The notes below the pieces were generated by a model. The model searched no databases, had not been told where the DNA came from, and saw only the letters and a program-made list of their open reading frames with translations. A stretch of DNA of 9,191 nt from Methanocorpusculum sp. (GTDB taxonomy: Archaea > Halobacteriota > Methanomicrobia > Methanomicrobiales > Methanocorpusculaceae): positions 1 to 9,191 of the forward strand of contig DALTYD010000034.1 of assembly GCA_029986255.1 (NCBI GenBank), in the 5' to 3' direction. Positions within the stretch are counted from its first letter, which is position 1, and each line of letters starts with the position of its first letter. Of the stretch, positions 1 through 6,873 are shown one piece after another. The translations under genes and the position numbers were made by a program.

Positions 1-1329
1 ATCGATTACCGGTATGGTACTCCAGAAATGCTCAAGATCTGGAGTGAAGAGTATCGTTTTTCCTGTCTGATCCGTGCAGAGATTGCACTTGCCCAGGCTG
101 AAGCAGAAGTTGGAATGATCCCAAAAGAAGATGCACAAGTTATAAAACAACATGCGCTCTCAGCCTCTCTTGCACGTGCCAAAGAGATAGAAATCGAGAT
201 CAATCACGACACAATGGCGATGATTAAAGCAATATCAGAGGTCTGTGGTGATGCAGGACGCTGGATTCACTATGGAGCAACTTCGAATGATATTTTGGAC
301 ACGGCAACAGGCTTACAGCTTAAAGATGCACTAGATACGCTGGAGATTAAGCTAGTTTCTCTTCTTTCCATTCTACTTAGGCGTGCAGAAACGACAAAAA
401 ATTTGATTTGTACCTCGAGGACACACGGCCAACATGGAGTCCCGACAACCTATGGCATGCGGTTTGCAATCTGGGCATCGGAAATCGCCCGTCACATAGA
501 TCGACTTCGAGAGATCCGTCCTCGAGTGGTGATCGGTCAGATGACGGGAGCTGTAGGGACAATGGCCGCAATGGGAAAGTACGGTATTGAAGTACAAACC
601 AAGATGATGAAGTACTTAGAAATAGGATCGGTTGATGTATCCAATCAAATCATTGGTCGTGATAGATATGCGGAGTACATATTCATGCTTGCAAACATAG
701 TAACCACACTGGACAAAATAGGTATTGAAATCAGAACACTTCAACGAACTGAAATTGGAGAGGTGGAGGAAGCATTCGAAAAAAATCAAGTTGGTTCATC
801 TACGATGCCACACAAAAGAAACCCAATTAAGAGTGAGCAGATCAGCGGTCTTTCAAGGATTGTCCGAGCAATGATAGAACCTGCACTGATGAACAACACA
901 CTTTGGGACGAACGAGATCTAACAAACTCTTCTTGTGAGAGAATCACATTCCCAGAGGCAACGATTCTCTGTGATCATTGTCTAAAACTAATGATAAATA
1001 TTTTGGAGAGATTAGTCATCAAAAAGGAGAGTATTAGTCGAAATCTTCAGATGTTGCACAGTATCAACCTCGCAGAAGCTGTAATGATTGAGCTAACGCG
1101 ACGTGGTATGCCACGGCAGAACGCCCATGAACTCATCCGCAAGAGCAGCATGGAGGCGCTTGATGAGAGGAAAGCACTAGTCGATATTCTTTCTTCAAAA
1201 GAAGAGATAATAAAATATGTATCCACAAAGGAACTGAGAAACCTGCTGAATCCAAATGCATATATTGGTCTTGCAGAGATTCAAGTAGATAACCTAATTC
1301 ACAAACTAACGAATTACTGCATTAAGTAA
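1..1329 (+). CDS. purB: Adenylosuccinate lyase, 5' end missing
   Basis: PurB makes fumarate twice in cytosolic purine synthesis: from SAICAR to give AICAR, and from adenylosuccinate to give AMP. The frame is open from base 1, and the first codons read IDYRYGTPEM, the usual start region of archaeal PurB just after a short MxIHP-like leader. The true start therefore lies about five codons upstream of the window, and the ATG at 28 is internal. Family landmarks are HYGATSNDILDTA from base 268 (first catalytic His region), TSRTHGQHGVPT around 412-447 (second catalytic His) and the fumarate lyase signature GSSTMPHKRNP at 793-825, whose Ser lies in the mobile catalytic loop. The 442 visible residues plus the missing leader match the normal archaeal length. 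The gene looks intact downstream and converges on the transporter gene. Identification is secure; only the start is unseen. Confidence 0.96.
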   Translation: MDYRYGTPEMLKIWSEEYRFSCLIRAEIALAQAEAEVGMIPKEDAQVIKQHALSASLARAKEIEIEINHDTMAMIKAISEVCGDAGRWIHYGATSNDILDTATGLQLKDALDTLEIKLVSLLSILLRRAETTKNLICTSRTHGQHGVPTTYGMRFAIWASEIARHIDRLREIRPRVVIGQMTGAVGTMAAMGKYGIEVQTKMMKYLEIGSVDVSNQIIGRDRYAEYIFMLANIVTTLDKIGIEIRTLQRTEIGEVEEAFEKNQVGSSTMPHKRNPIKSEQISGLSRIVRAMIEPALMNNTLWDERDLTNSSCERITFPEATILCDHCLKLMINILERLVIKKESISRNLQMLHSINLAEAVMIELTRRGMPRQNAHELIRKSSMEALDERKALVDILSSKEEIIKYVSTKELRNLLNPNAYIGLAEIQVDNLIHKLTNYCIK

Positions 1330-1331
1330 TA

Positions 1332-1377
1332 TTTTTTAGATAAAAATGAGATTAAAAATAATTTTTAGTGATTTTTT
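1332..1377 (+). terminator. T-run terminator of purB
   Basis: Three T-runs follow the purB stop codon within 50 bases (1332-1337, 1362-1366 and 1372-1377), with no strong hairpin. This is the usual form of an archaeal intrinsic terminator, which depends on U-rich RNA. It lies in the gap between convergent genes, where termination is expected. Confidence 0.6.
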
Positions 1378-1415
1378 AGAGAGAGAAAAATAGCCAACTT
1401 GTTTCAATAAATCTT

Positions 1416-1421
1416 AAAAAA
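1416..1421 (-). terminator. T-run terminator of transporter gene
   Basis: Six A on the + strand give TTTTTT on the - strand, nine bases after the transporter's TAG stop. Further T-rich - strand sequence follows around 1385-1389. Placement in the convergent gap supports an archaeal U-run terminator. No hairpin is needed or obvious. Confidence 0.5.
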
Positions 1422-1429
1422 TAGAAAGG

Positions 1430-3268
1430 CTAGCAATCAGATCTTAGAATACTCTCATCCAGCATGTCCAACTTCGAAGCAGCTTGGAGTAGATCAACAG
1501 GTACCGCAACCATATTCACGGCTGTATTCATATAATCCATAATTACAGCAATTACAATTGCAAATGCCATAGCATCAATCGGAATACCTAACTGTGAAAA
1601 CAAAATTGGATAATTAATCAGATTTCCACATGGGACAGGTACTCCTGCAATTGATACAAGGAACACGACAGTCACGGTAATTATCAGCCAAGATATCGAG
1701 ATTGGTATTCCAAAATAAGCAGCCATAAACAGACTCACGCAGAAATATTCAGTTGCAATACCTGCACGGGAAAATGCTGTACCTAATGGAACACCAAATT
1801 CCGCAAGTTTTTTGGAAATTCCACACTGATCCTGGCATACACGCATATTTATTGGAAGTGCAGCTGCAGAAGATGCAGTAGTCAAGGCGATTAGAAACGA
1901 TGGTAACAATTTTCGGGTTAATGTTATGGGAGGTAGTTTTTGGATGAACGATATTTCAGCTCCCATAACAGTTAGATGAATCAAATGGCAACCCAAAATA
2001 AGGAGAAACAATAAACCAAGCCCACTAAAATCCTGATCAGTCAGGATAAGTCGAAACATACTCAAAAAGATGAAGACTGGCAAAAACAGAACAATTTTTG
2101 TCATGACTTGCTGCATGAGATAATCAGCCTGACTTAAAAAAGTAATAACATCGGGAATAGAACGATGAATGAGAAGAATTACATAACCAAACAAGATTGC
2201 AAGGAAGATAATCTGAAGGGGTTGTCTATCGATGAACGGAGTGAACAAACTTGAGGGAATAATCGAGAGGAACAAGGAGAAAAGTGATTGGAACTCTCCA
2301 CCACCAGACACACCCCCTCCAAGTGAGAGGGGGACAAAAGGCAGACAGAGTATTAAGGCGATTCCAAGTGCAAGAAGAATCCGCAAGAGGTATCGAGTGA
2401 GTATTGTTGTACCAATTGTGCGGAATTTCTCAATAGTGCCAAATCCAGCAAGACTAACGATGAGTGAAAAGAAAATCATCGGAAGGGCAATGACAACCAA
2501 TATTTCAAGAAATGTGTCAAATAATGGTGTGAGAACAAAATTTCTAAGAGTAGATACTGTCTCAGTAGGGAGGATGTATCGACAAAGAAGGCCTGTCGCT
2601 ATACCAGTTGTGGCTGCACAGAGTAATGGGATATAAGAAGCTGGTTTTTTCCGATTTAATCTGATAGTCAAGCGATTCTCTCCATTTTGATATTTATATG
2701 ATACATGAAGAGCAGCAGTGCTAAAGAGGGTAGTAACAGAGCATCCCTCAATTTCAGTGGAGAGGAGAGGGTTAATTTCTTGTCCGGGAAGGATTAAAGT
2801 TACCTGCGGTTGTTTCAGAGATCGGCTTATATGACAAGAGAGAGATTTGGTTGTCTGTAGAGGTTCCCAGGCCTGCAGAACTGCTCGAAGTGCATTACTC
2901 AAGGTTTTTTCTGAGATGGGACTAGGTTTTTCAGTATTCAGACCTTGAAGAATTGTCTTGAGGATCTCATCTGGATCAGGGGTTGGGCATGAAAAATTAT
3001 GAGAGGATTTCCTTGGAATCTGCACTCTTGATTGAAAAAAAAGAGCTAGAAAGACGATCCCACAGCCTAGGTAAAGGAATAGGGTATTAGAAAGACAAGT
3101 AACGGCAACAGCAAACCAGCCTAAAGCAGAGAAGAGAACACCATGATAGGCTGCATTTCGGTAACCTGTAAGACCAGTTTTTGAATAGATGTACGTGTCG
3201 CGCAACCAGAGAGCGGAGACAACGAGTGCACCGAAGGCTACAACATAGGTTATCGGATCAAAATACAT
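1430..3268 (-). CDS. SDF-family transporter, divergent, N-terminally extended
   Basis: This membrane protein of 612 residues has a C-terminal half (about 211-600) that aligns by eye with the glutamate/dicarboxylate:cation symporters (SDF, GltPh/DctA). Visible landmarks are an HP1 tip TTASSAAALP (463-472), a TM7 segment VPLGTAFSRAG (493-503), an HP2 tip AGVPVPCGNL (541-550) and TM8 with D578, N581, T582 and N585. Residues 1-210 are extra: three hydrophobic segments (about 6-22, 41-59, 61-79) and a soluble stretch (about 85-208) I do not recognise. The NMDGT motif is replaced by S-R-A-G-I, the GltPh substrate Arg397 by Asn581 and Na-site Asp405 by Val589. Sodium coupling and substrate are therefore doubtful. 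The gene has its own T-run terminator, converges with purB and has no obvious operon partner. The start is the first ATG; no good Shine-Dalgarno is seen. The fold family is fairly sure, the substrate unknown. Confidence 0.85.
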   Translation of the reverse strand: MYFDPITYVVAFGALVVSALWLRDTYIYSKTGLTGYRNAAYHGVLFSALGWFAVAVTCLSNTLFLYLGCGIVFLALFFQSRVQIPRKSSHNFSCPTPDPDEILKTILQGLNTEKPSPISEKTLSNALRAVLQAWEPLQTTKSLSCHISRSLKQPQVTLILPGQEINPLLSTEIEGCSVTTLFSTAALHVSYKYQNGENRLTIRLNRKKPASYIPLLCAATTGIATGLLCRYILPTETVSTLRNFVLTPLFDTFLEILVVIALPMIFFSLIVSLAGFGTIEKFRTIGTTILTRYLLRILLALGIALILCLPFVPLSLGGGVSGGGEFQSLFSLFLSIIPSSLFTPFIDRQPLQIIFLAILFGYVILLIHRSIPDVITFLSQADYLMQQVMTKIVLFLPVFIFLSMFRLILTDQDFSGLGLLFLLILGCHLIHLTVMGAEISFIQKLPPITLTRKLLPSFLIALTTASSAAALPINMRVCQDQCGISKKLAEFGVPLGTAFSRAGIATEYFCVSLFMAAYFGIPISISWLIITVTVVFLVSIAGVPVPCGNLINYPILFSQLGIPIDAMAFAIVIAVIMDYMNTAVNMVAVPVDLLQAASKLDMLDESILRSDC

Positions 3269-3592
3269 AAGTGATTATTATTTGCTGTAAATGGTCTTTA
3301 ATGATGAGGTTCGATGGTTACATTCCAAAAGTCAAAACAGGTTCAAAACATCTGGAAGAGGGCAATTTTTTTTCCTGCATGCACATTTTCTTCCACAAAT
3401 GCATTTTACAGTAATTTTTCATAAATGTAACTCACCCACATGAAATCATTCACCTTATCTCAAAAATATATGATTTAAAATACTATCTATCTTATAGAGG
3501 ATACAGATAATGAAGATAATTATAATAAATAATACAAATAATAACATTTTTTTCTAAAAATTGAAGATTATTAAACAAATGGCACAAAAATT
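3269..3592. other. AT-rich upstream region of the transporter
   Basis: No convincing gene lies here. The stretch holds a run of eight T (3366-3373) followed by the palindrome TGCATGCA (3376-3383), and a low-complexity AT tract from about 3500 to 3550. It should contain the promoter of the - strand transporter gene, whose 5' leader may be long. Short frames of up to 28 codons on the - strand look like chance. Confidence 0.5.
3461..3472 (-). promoter_or_regulatory. Possible TATA box for the transporter
   Basis: On the - strand this reads CATATATTTTTG, which resembles an archaeal TATA box. If used, transcription would begin near 3440 and leave a leader of roughly 170 bases before the ATG at 3268. 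No better TATA-like sequence sits closer to the start, but AT-rich DNA gives many chance matches. Confidence 0.25.
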
Positions 3593-3889
3593 ATGAGCAA
3601 CACACTCTTTAGAACTTGTAATACAATGGAGATGCATTTATCACCAGTAGAAGGAAGCTCTCAAAAAATGCAAAAGAACTTCAAAAATGTTGAAAGATCA
3701 TCTATAATCAGTACTTCAAGACGATGGCAGAAAATCCAATATGATAAAAAAGAAACTACTGATAACAATCATTTCTTTTTTTTTTCAAAATGTCAGTCTG
3801 TGTTCAACATAGTTATGTATGGGACTGTTCCTAAAGAAATAACGGAAAATATCAGGGATAAAAGATATTTTCCAGATCCTGAACCATAG
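3593..3889 (+). CDS. Doubtful hypothetical ORF, 98 aa
   Basis: This 98-codon ORF lies 47 bases upstream of the marC-like gene. I do not recognise the protein. It is polar, rich in Ser, Asn and Lys, and has no membrane segment, signal peptide or motif. No Shine-Dalgarno precedes the ATG. A run of ten T (3776-3785) inside it encodes consecutive Phe codons, and such a run would tend to terminate archaeal transcription. It is more likely a chance open frame in AT-rich leader DNA than a gene. It is listed because it is long and overlaps no other gene. Confidence 0.2.
   Translation: MSNTLFRTCNTMEMHLSPVEGSSQKMQKNFKNVERSSIISTSRRWQKIQYDKKETTDNNHFFFFSKCQSVFNIVMYGTVPKEITENIRDKRYFPDPEP
3776..3785 (+). 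terminator. Ten-T run, possible terminator or slippage site
   Basis: Ten consecutive T on the + strand lie 150 bases upstream of the marC-like gene. Homopolymers this long terminate archaeal RNA polymerase and are also prone to slippage. With no proven gene upstream on this strand, the role is open. Confidence 0.3.
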
Positions 3890-3936
3890 AAGGATCTCTT
3901 AATTGAAACAAAACAACGCACAATAGTGGAAAAATT

Positions 3937-4515
3937 ATGGATTTTATTGCTTTAGTAATTATGCTGTTTATGGTTGAATCAGCACTTTGGAATTTACCCG
4001 TGTTTCAAGTGTTGACGCAACATCTTACCCCCGATCAATATACCAGGGAAGCACTGGTGGCAATCATAATCACCATTATTCTGATGATGATGACAGCAAT
4101 TGGCGGTCAGTATGTACTCGATACCTTAGGAATTAGCCTCGCAGGTATTAATATCGGTGGTGGTATCGTCATTCTCTATATGGGATTCCAGATGATTGTT
4201 GGGCATGAATTTGAGGATGAACGTACAATAACTCCAGGAAATGCTGGAGTCAAATTTGCAGTCCCCTTCCTCTTTGGTACGGGTGTGTGCAGTATCATCC
4301 TTACACACACGCCATCAGTTGGTGTCATGCCAATGCTCCTCGCTATTGGAATTATTAATATTGTATCCTTCGTGATTATCCTATATGGAATTCGAATTCT
4401 TCGAAAACTTGGAAATTTCCTCAATCTGCTAATAACTCTTTCTGGTCTTTATATCCTAGTAATCGGTACAGAAAGTATCATGGCAGGTGTCAAGATGTTC
4501 TTAGGAATCTGTTAA
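3937..4515 (+). CDS. MarC-family integral membrane protein, divergent
   Basis: This very hydrophobic protein of 192 residues has about six membrane segments (roughly 2-20, 40-58, 66-88, 105-122, 127-151 and 160-188). The central block LDTLGISLAGINIGGGIVILYMGFQMI (quoted in parts: LDTLGIS at 61-67, GGGIVILYMGFQMI at 74-87) matches the most conserved part of the MarC/UPF0056 family, and PVFQVLT at 21-27 matches its first helix. Length is close to the usual 200-210. Family function is unknown; the old link of MarC to multiple antibiotic resistance is not supported. The usual DPxGxxP near the N terminus is ESALWNLP here (14-21), and the AGPG loop before TM5 is reduced to FGTG (113-116). The gene has a weak leader (AGTGG eight bases before the ATG) and a T-rich terminator after it, so it is probably monocistronic. 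Family assignment is good, role unknown. Confidence 0.8.
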   Translation: MDFIALVIMLFMVESALWNLPVFQVLTQHLTPDQYTREALVAIIITIILMMMTAIGGQYVLDTLGISLAGINIGGGIVILYMGFQMIVGHEFEDERTITPGNAGVKFAVPFLFGTGVCSIILTHTPSVGVMPMLLAIGIINIVSFVIILYGIRILRKLGNFLNLLITLSGLYILVIGTESIMAGVKMFLGIC

Positions 4516-4540
4516 ATCAGAGAACGAGATACATTTCACA

Positions 4541-4551
4541 TTTTTGTTTTT
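4541..4551 (+). terminator. T-rich terminator after marC-like gene
   Basis: TTTTTGTTTTT begins 26 bases after the marC-like stop codon on the same strand, a typical archaeal U-rich terminator. It lies just before the next small ORF, so that ORF would be reached only by read-through or from its own promoter. Confidence 0.55.
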
Positions 4552-4566
4552 CTGCGCTCAGGTAAT

Positions 4567-4683
4567 ATGCAATATAGTATTGATTTGGATATCCCTCCAA
4601 AAATACCAGAATGGTATGCTAATAAAAAGAAAAAGGCGAATAGATTCCACAGACGTCTTAAGTTAAACAAAATAGATGAGTAA
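4567..4683 (+). CDS. Possible small basic protein, 38 aa
   Basis: This ORF of 38 codons starts 51 bases after the marC-like gene and ends in TAA. The N-terminal part reads MQYSIDLDIPPKIPEWYA, and the second half is strongly basic, with KKKK at 24-27 and an Arg/Lys-rich tail from 30. An acidic and proline-containing start with a basic end looks more like a folded or nucleic-acid-binding peptide than random AT-rich translation. AGGT lies three bases before the ATG, which is close for a Shine-Dalgarno. I do not recognise it. A terminator-like T-run separates it from marC. Moderate to low support. Confidence 0.35.
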   Translation: MQYSIDLDIPPKIPEWYANKKKKANRFHRRLKLNKIDE

Positions 4684-5311
4684 TAAGTAAATATTTATTT
4701 AAAAATATGTGAAGAAGAGAGATATAATCATCAACCCAAAATCCCAAAACAATTGGATTATCGCTCCTTAAAGTAAGCAAAGGGAGGAAGTACTAAGAAG
4801 ATACTGATATCATTTCAATAGCATAAAATCGATTGCATGAGAATCTAAACATAGGACAATAATATGGACTATTCAATGGGATAAAAAAAGAGTTGAGATG
4901 GGATGGGCTAAAGGAACGCTAAAACGGATTTTTTCATAAAATCCAAAAGACAATTCCTAAAAGTTAAGCAACCAAAAATCCAATAACAAATGCATAACCA
5001 GTGCCAAAACACATAACTGAAAAACGTGTCTTCCACAGAAAACAGAGATGGAAATCCAAAAAGAATAAACAACGTTTCATTCATATGCCTTCAATCAGCA
5101 TACAGAAAAAAAGGGTAATCTAAAATACCACAGGAAATACTCAAAAATAAGTAATGGAGAGTGTCTATTTTCTAACAGTAGAATGAAAACCAATGATCTG
5201 TTGTTGCATGAAATCGAACACAAGCTTCATAAAAATAAAGTCATTCCAGGAAAAACTCAAGTGTAACCATTGATAAAAAATAAAATCTCAAGTGTCTGAA
5301 CGAACATAGGA
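4684..5311. other. Gene-poor A-rich stretch
   Basis: No gene is supported here. The + strand is conspicuously rich in A. A hairpin-capable sequence lies at 4926-4944 (GGATTTT, loop TTCAT, AAAATCC). A 27-codon ORF at 5183-5266 (starting MKTNDLLLHEIEHKLHK) has no Shine-Dalgarno and may be chance. A GGGAGGAAG at 4780-4788 resembles a Shine-Dalgarno, but a stop follows within a few codons and no start codon is suitably placed. I saw no tRNA, repeat array or recognisable remnant of a gene. Confidence 0.5.
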
Positions 5312-5458
5312 ATGACACAAAATGAGATATCAGTAACAATACTATACAGGGAGAAAAAGCAACAAATCGCGCAACAGAGAACACATGCAAATAAATTAAA
5401 TCTGGAACATCATCAACAAAATGATGATGACGGAAAATTGCGAGTAGTTCTCCATTAA
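5312..5458 (+). CDS. Weak small ORF candidate, 48 aa
   Basis: This is a 48-codon ORF from ATG to TAA. The product is hydrophilic, starting MTQNEISVTILYREKKQQ, with a Gln/His/Asp-rich middle (HHQQNDDDG at 33-41) and no recognisable motif. Its main support is position: the stop lies 25 bases before a hairpin plus T-run on the same strand (5484-5507), as expected at the end of a + strand transcript. AGGA touches the ATG directly, so there is no usable Shine-Dalgarno. It may be chance or part of a noncoding transcript. Confidence 0.2.
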   Translation: MTQNEISVTILYREKKQQIAQQRTHANKLNLEHHQQNDDDGKLRVVLH

Positions 5459-5483
5459 AGAAAAGAAGGGTTAATTAGCATAT

Positions 5484-5507
5484 AAACGGATATTAATCCG
5501 TTTTTTT
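5484..5507 (+). terminator. Hairpin plus T-run, + strand terminator
   Basis: AAACGGAT (5484-5491) and ATCCGTTT (5496-5503) form a perfect 8-bp stem with the four-base loop ATTA, and the T-run continues to 5507. In the + direction this has the form of a bacterial-type intrinsic terminator. It overlaps the stop codon and last codons of the DUF116 gene on the other strand. For the - strand the hairpin is followed by only a short T-rich stretch, so it may also serve DUF116 weakly. Confidence 0.5.
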
Positions 5508-6203
5508 GAGAAAAATGGCAAGGCCAAGAGATGCAATATCCAGAAGTTCCTCCCAATCCATCACAGTCTCCACGCAACCCTCAGTCTTTGTTACCACTCC
5601 CAGTGTAATCATGTGAAGGCGTTTTCCCAGTTCGAGGCCTTCCTTTACCTCAACAATGCAGCCTACTCCGATCATTGCTCTCGGTCGGTATTTCTTCACC
5701 ATCCGTTTCACAAATGTAGAACCAGGAACGATAAACGTAAGATATCCCGCTTCTTTCAGAGAGGGAATAACCGACCCAAGACCACATCTACCACATGAAA
5801 CACATTTCAAACCATCCGGAGTCAAGTGAGCAGGACACTTAGCCGACCTCAAACAGTGTGGAAAAAAAACTGCACGACATTCTACAGGAACGGCAGCGAA
5901 AGCCATTGTATTCATATCATTGTCGATCTGGATTAAAAACTTCATTAACTGACTACTATCAACACCAAGAATCTGACATCCTATTGCAACTGCTCCCTCC
6001 ATGAATGCAAGAACAGGTCGAAGTAACATAGGGAAGAAAATATGTTTACGGTGAATAGATAGCACAATCAAAGCAACCATCACTAACACGAACACAACCC
6101 AGAAAAATATCAAAATTAAGAGAATCTTTCCGATCAACAGAGCAAGATTATCCCAAAACAGAGGATAAAACAAGATAATATCAAACAGAAGCATTACAGT
6201 CAT
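5493..6203 (-). CDS. Membrane-anchored DUF116 protein
   Basis: This protein of 236 residues has a hydrophobic N terminus (about 4-18 and 20-50, likely two membrane passes) followed by a cytosolic DUF116 domain (about 95-220). The cysteine pattern is that of the family: FFPHCLRSAKCP (113-124), DGLKCVSCGRCGLG (130-143, CxxCxxC), then GVGCIVEV (179-186) and EGCVETVMDW (208-217). In all, C109, C117, C123, C134, C137, C140, C182 and C210 fall in the domain. Such clusters suggest metal or iron-sulfur binding, but this is inference; DUF116 has no established function that I know. A 40-codon ORF ends two bases upstream, so translation is probably coupled. Its start is the ATG right after the palindrome TTTATATAAA. 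Another Met is at position 4. Family assignment is firm. Confidence 0.88.
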   Translation of the reverse strand: MTVMLLFDIILFYPLFWDNLALLIGKILLILIFFWVVFVLVMVALIVLSIHRKHIFFPMLLRPVLAFMEGAVAIGCQILGVDSSQLMKFLIQIDNDMNTMAFAAVPVECRAVFFPHCLRSAKCPAHLTPDGLKCVSCGRCGLGSVIPSLKEAGYLTFIVPGSTFVKRMVKKYRPRAMIGVGCIVEVKEGLELGKRLHMITLGVVTKTEGCVETVMDWEELLDIASLGLAIFLKKTD

Positions 6204-6205
6204 AT

Positions 6206-6328
6206 TTATATAAACTCTCTAGCTTTCTTTTTAAGTACAATTGTTTCAACCTTAAACGCATCCATATAATTCATTGCACCCTCATAACGAGCATGCCACG
6301 TTTTTTGGATATGGTCATAGAACTTCAT
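6206..6328 (-). CDS. Small protein upstream of DUF116, 40 aa
   Basis: This 40-codon ORF ends in TAA only two bases before the DUF116 ATG on the same strand, a spacing typical of translational coupling. The product starts MKFYDHIQKTWHARYEGAMN, continues YMDAFKVETIVLKK and ends KAREFI. It is rich in aromatic and charged residues (W11, Y15, Y21, F25), with no membrane segment, and would be a mostly helical soluble peptide. Such composition is unlike the AT-rich chance ORFs nearby. An in-frame stop lies 15 bases before the ATG, so this is the only start. The leader has AGAGAG but no good Shine-Dalgarno. I do not recognise the family. A function linked to DUF116 is inferred from position only. Confidence 0.55.
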   Translation of the reverse strand: MKFYDHIQKTWHARYEGAMNYMDAFKVETIVLKKKAREFI

Positions 6329-6873
6329 AGAACTGTTTTCTCTCTATTAGAAAATCTATTCTATCCATCACGTTGAGAGAAAATTGGTTCAAATAAGTGG
6401 AAAGAGGCGGAACGAGAAATAATGACATCAGATACCACTTACAAGAACGGATAAGCACATTTGCTACCATACACAGTCCACATTTAATACAGTCAACACA
6501 AGCCAAGAAATGAAGGAACTACCATGGAATACCCTCTAAATGGTAGACAGGAAGATAATAATATCACATGGGATACAATGGAAATCACAATGCCAGCAAC
6601 CAAATGAGTACAGTATTAATCCATATTAAAATCGGGATGGAATCCACATCGACAGAAACATGCCTGCAAAAGAGCCATAAGACAGAGAAAGAACCAACGA
6701 CTAGACAGATAGTTTTTTGAAGAGGCAGCATAACTAAGACGATAAAGAGATACAGAAAAAATCATTCTGGTGAAAAACCTCATCAAAGCAAGATATCTAA
6801 ATTTTTGAGCTATTGAATCCAAAAATTTGTTGCTAAAACTAGACACGACCAGAGTTATTGACATGAATTAGAT
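6329..6873. other. Gap between DUF116 operon and mtnA
   Basis: No secure gene lies here. On the - strand there is an 82-codon frame (6616-6864, nine bases after the mtnA stop codon, no Shine-Dalgarno) and a TTG-started frame (6315-6506) with a CxxCxxCxxC cluster; neither is convincing. On the + strand a 27-codon ORF (6524-6607) is preceded by AAGGA, and its start lies in an inverted repeat CTACCAT/ATGGTAG (6519-6525 and 6540-6546). A - strand T-run at 6756-6761, flanked by the short arms CAGAA/TTCTG, may end mtnA transcripts. The promoter of the DUF116 operon should lie just above 6328. Confidence 0.45.

Noticed and set aside
28..30. ATG taken as the purB start
   Set aside because: The frame is open to base 1 and the upstream codons encode the conserved IDYRYGTPE segment, so the gene begins outside the window.
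2232..2636. 134-codon + strand ORF
   Set aside because: Lies wholly inside the transporter gene on the opposite strand and has no motif; a shadow frame.
5408..5429. CATCATC/GATGATG hairpin as an RNA gene
   Set aside because: Only a 7-bp stem of simple-sequence character inside a weak ORF; no T-run or other RNA motif.
4684..5480. CRISPR array or decayed mobile element
   Set aside because: No regularly spaced repeats, terminal inverted repeats or transposase-like frame could be found by eye.
6616..6864. 82-codon - strand ORF nine bases after mtnA
   Set aside because: No ribosome site, composition rich in Phe, Ser and Leu without clear membrane segments or motifs, and a T-run inside it; most likely chance.
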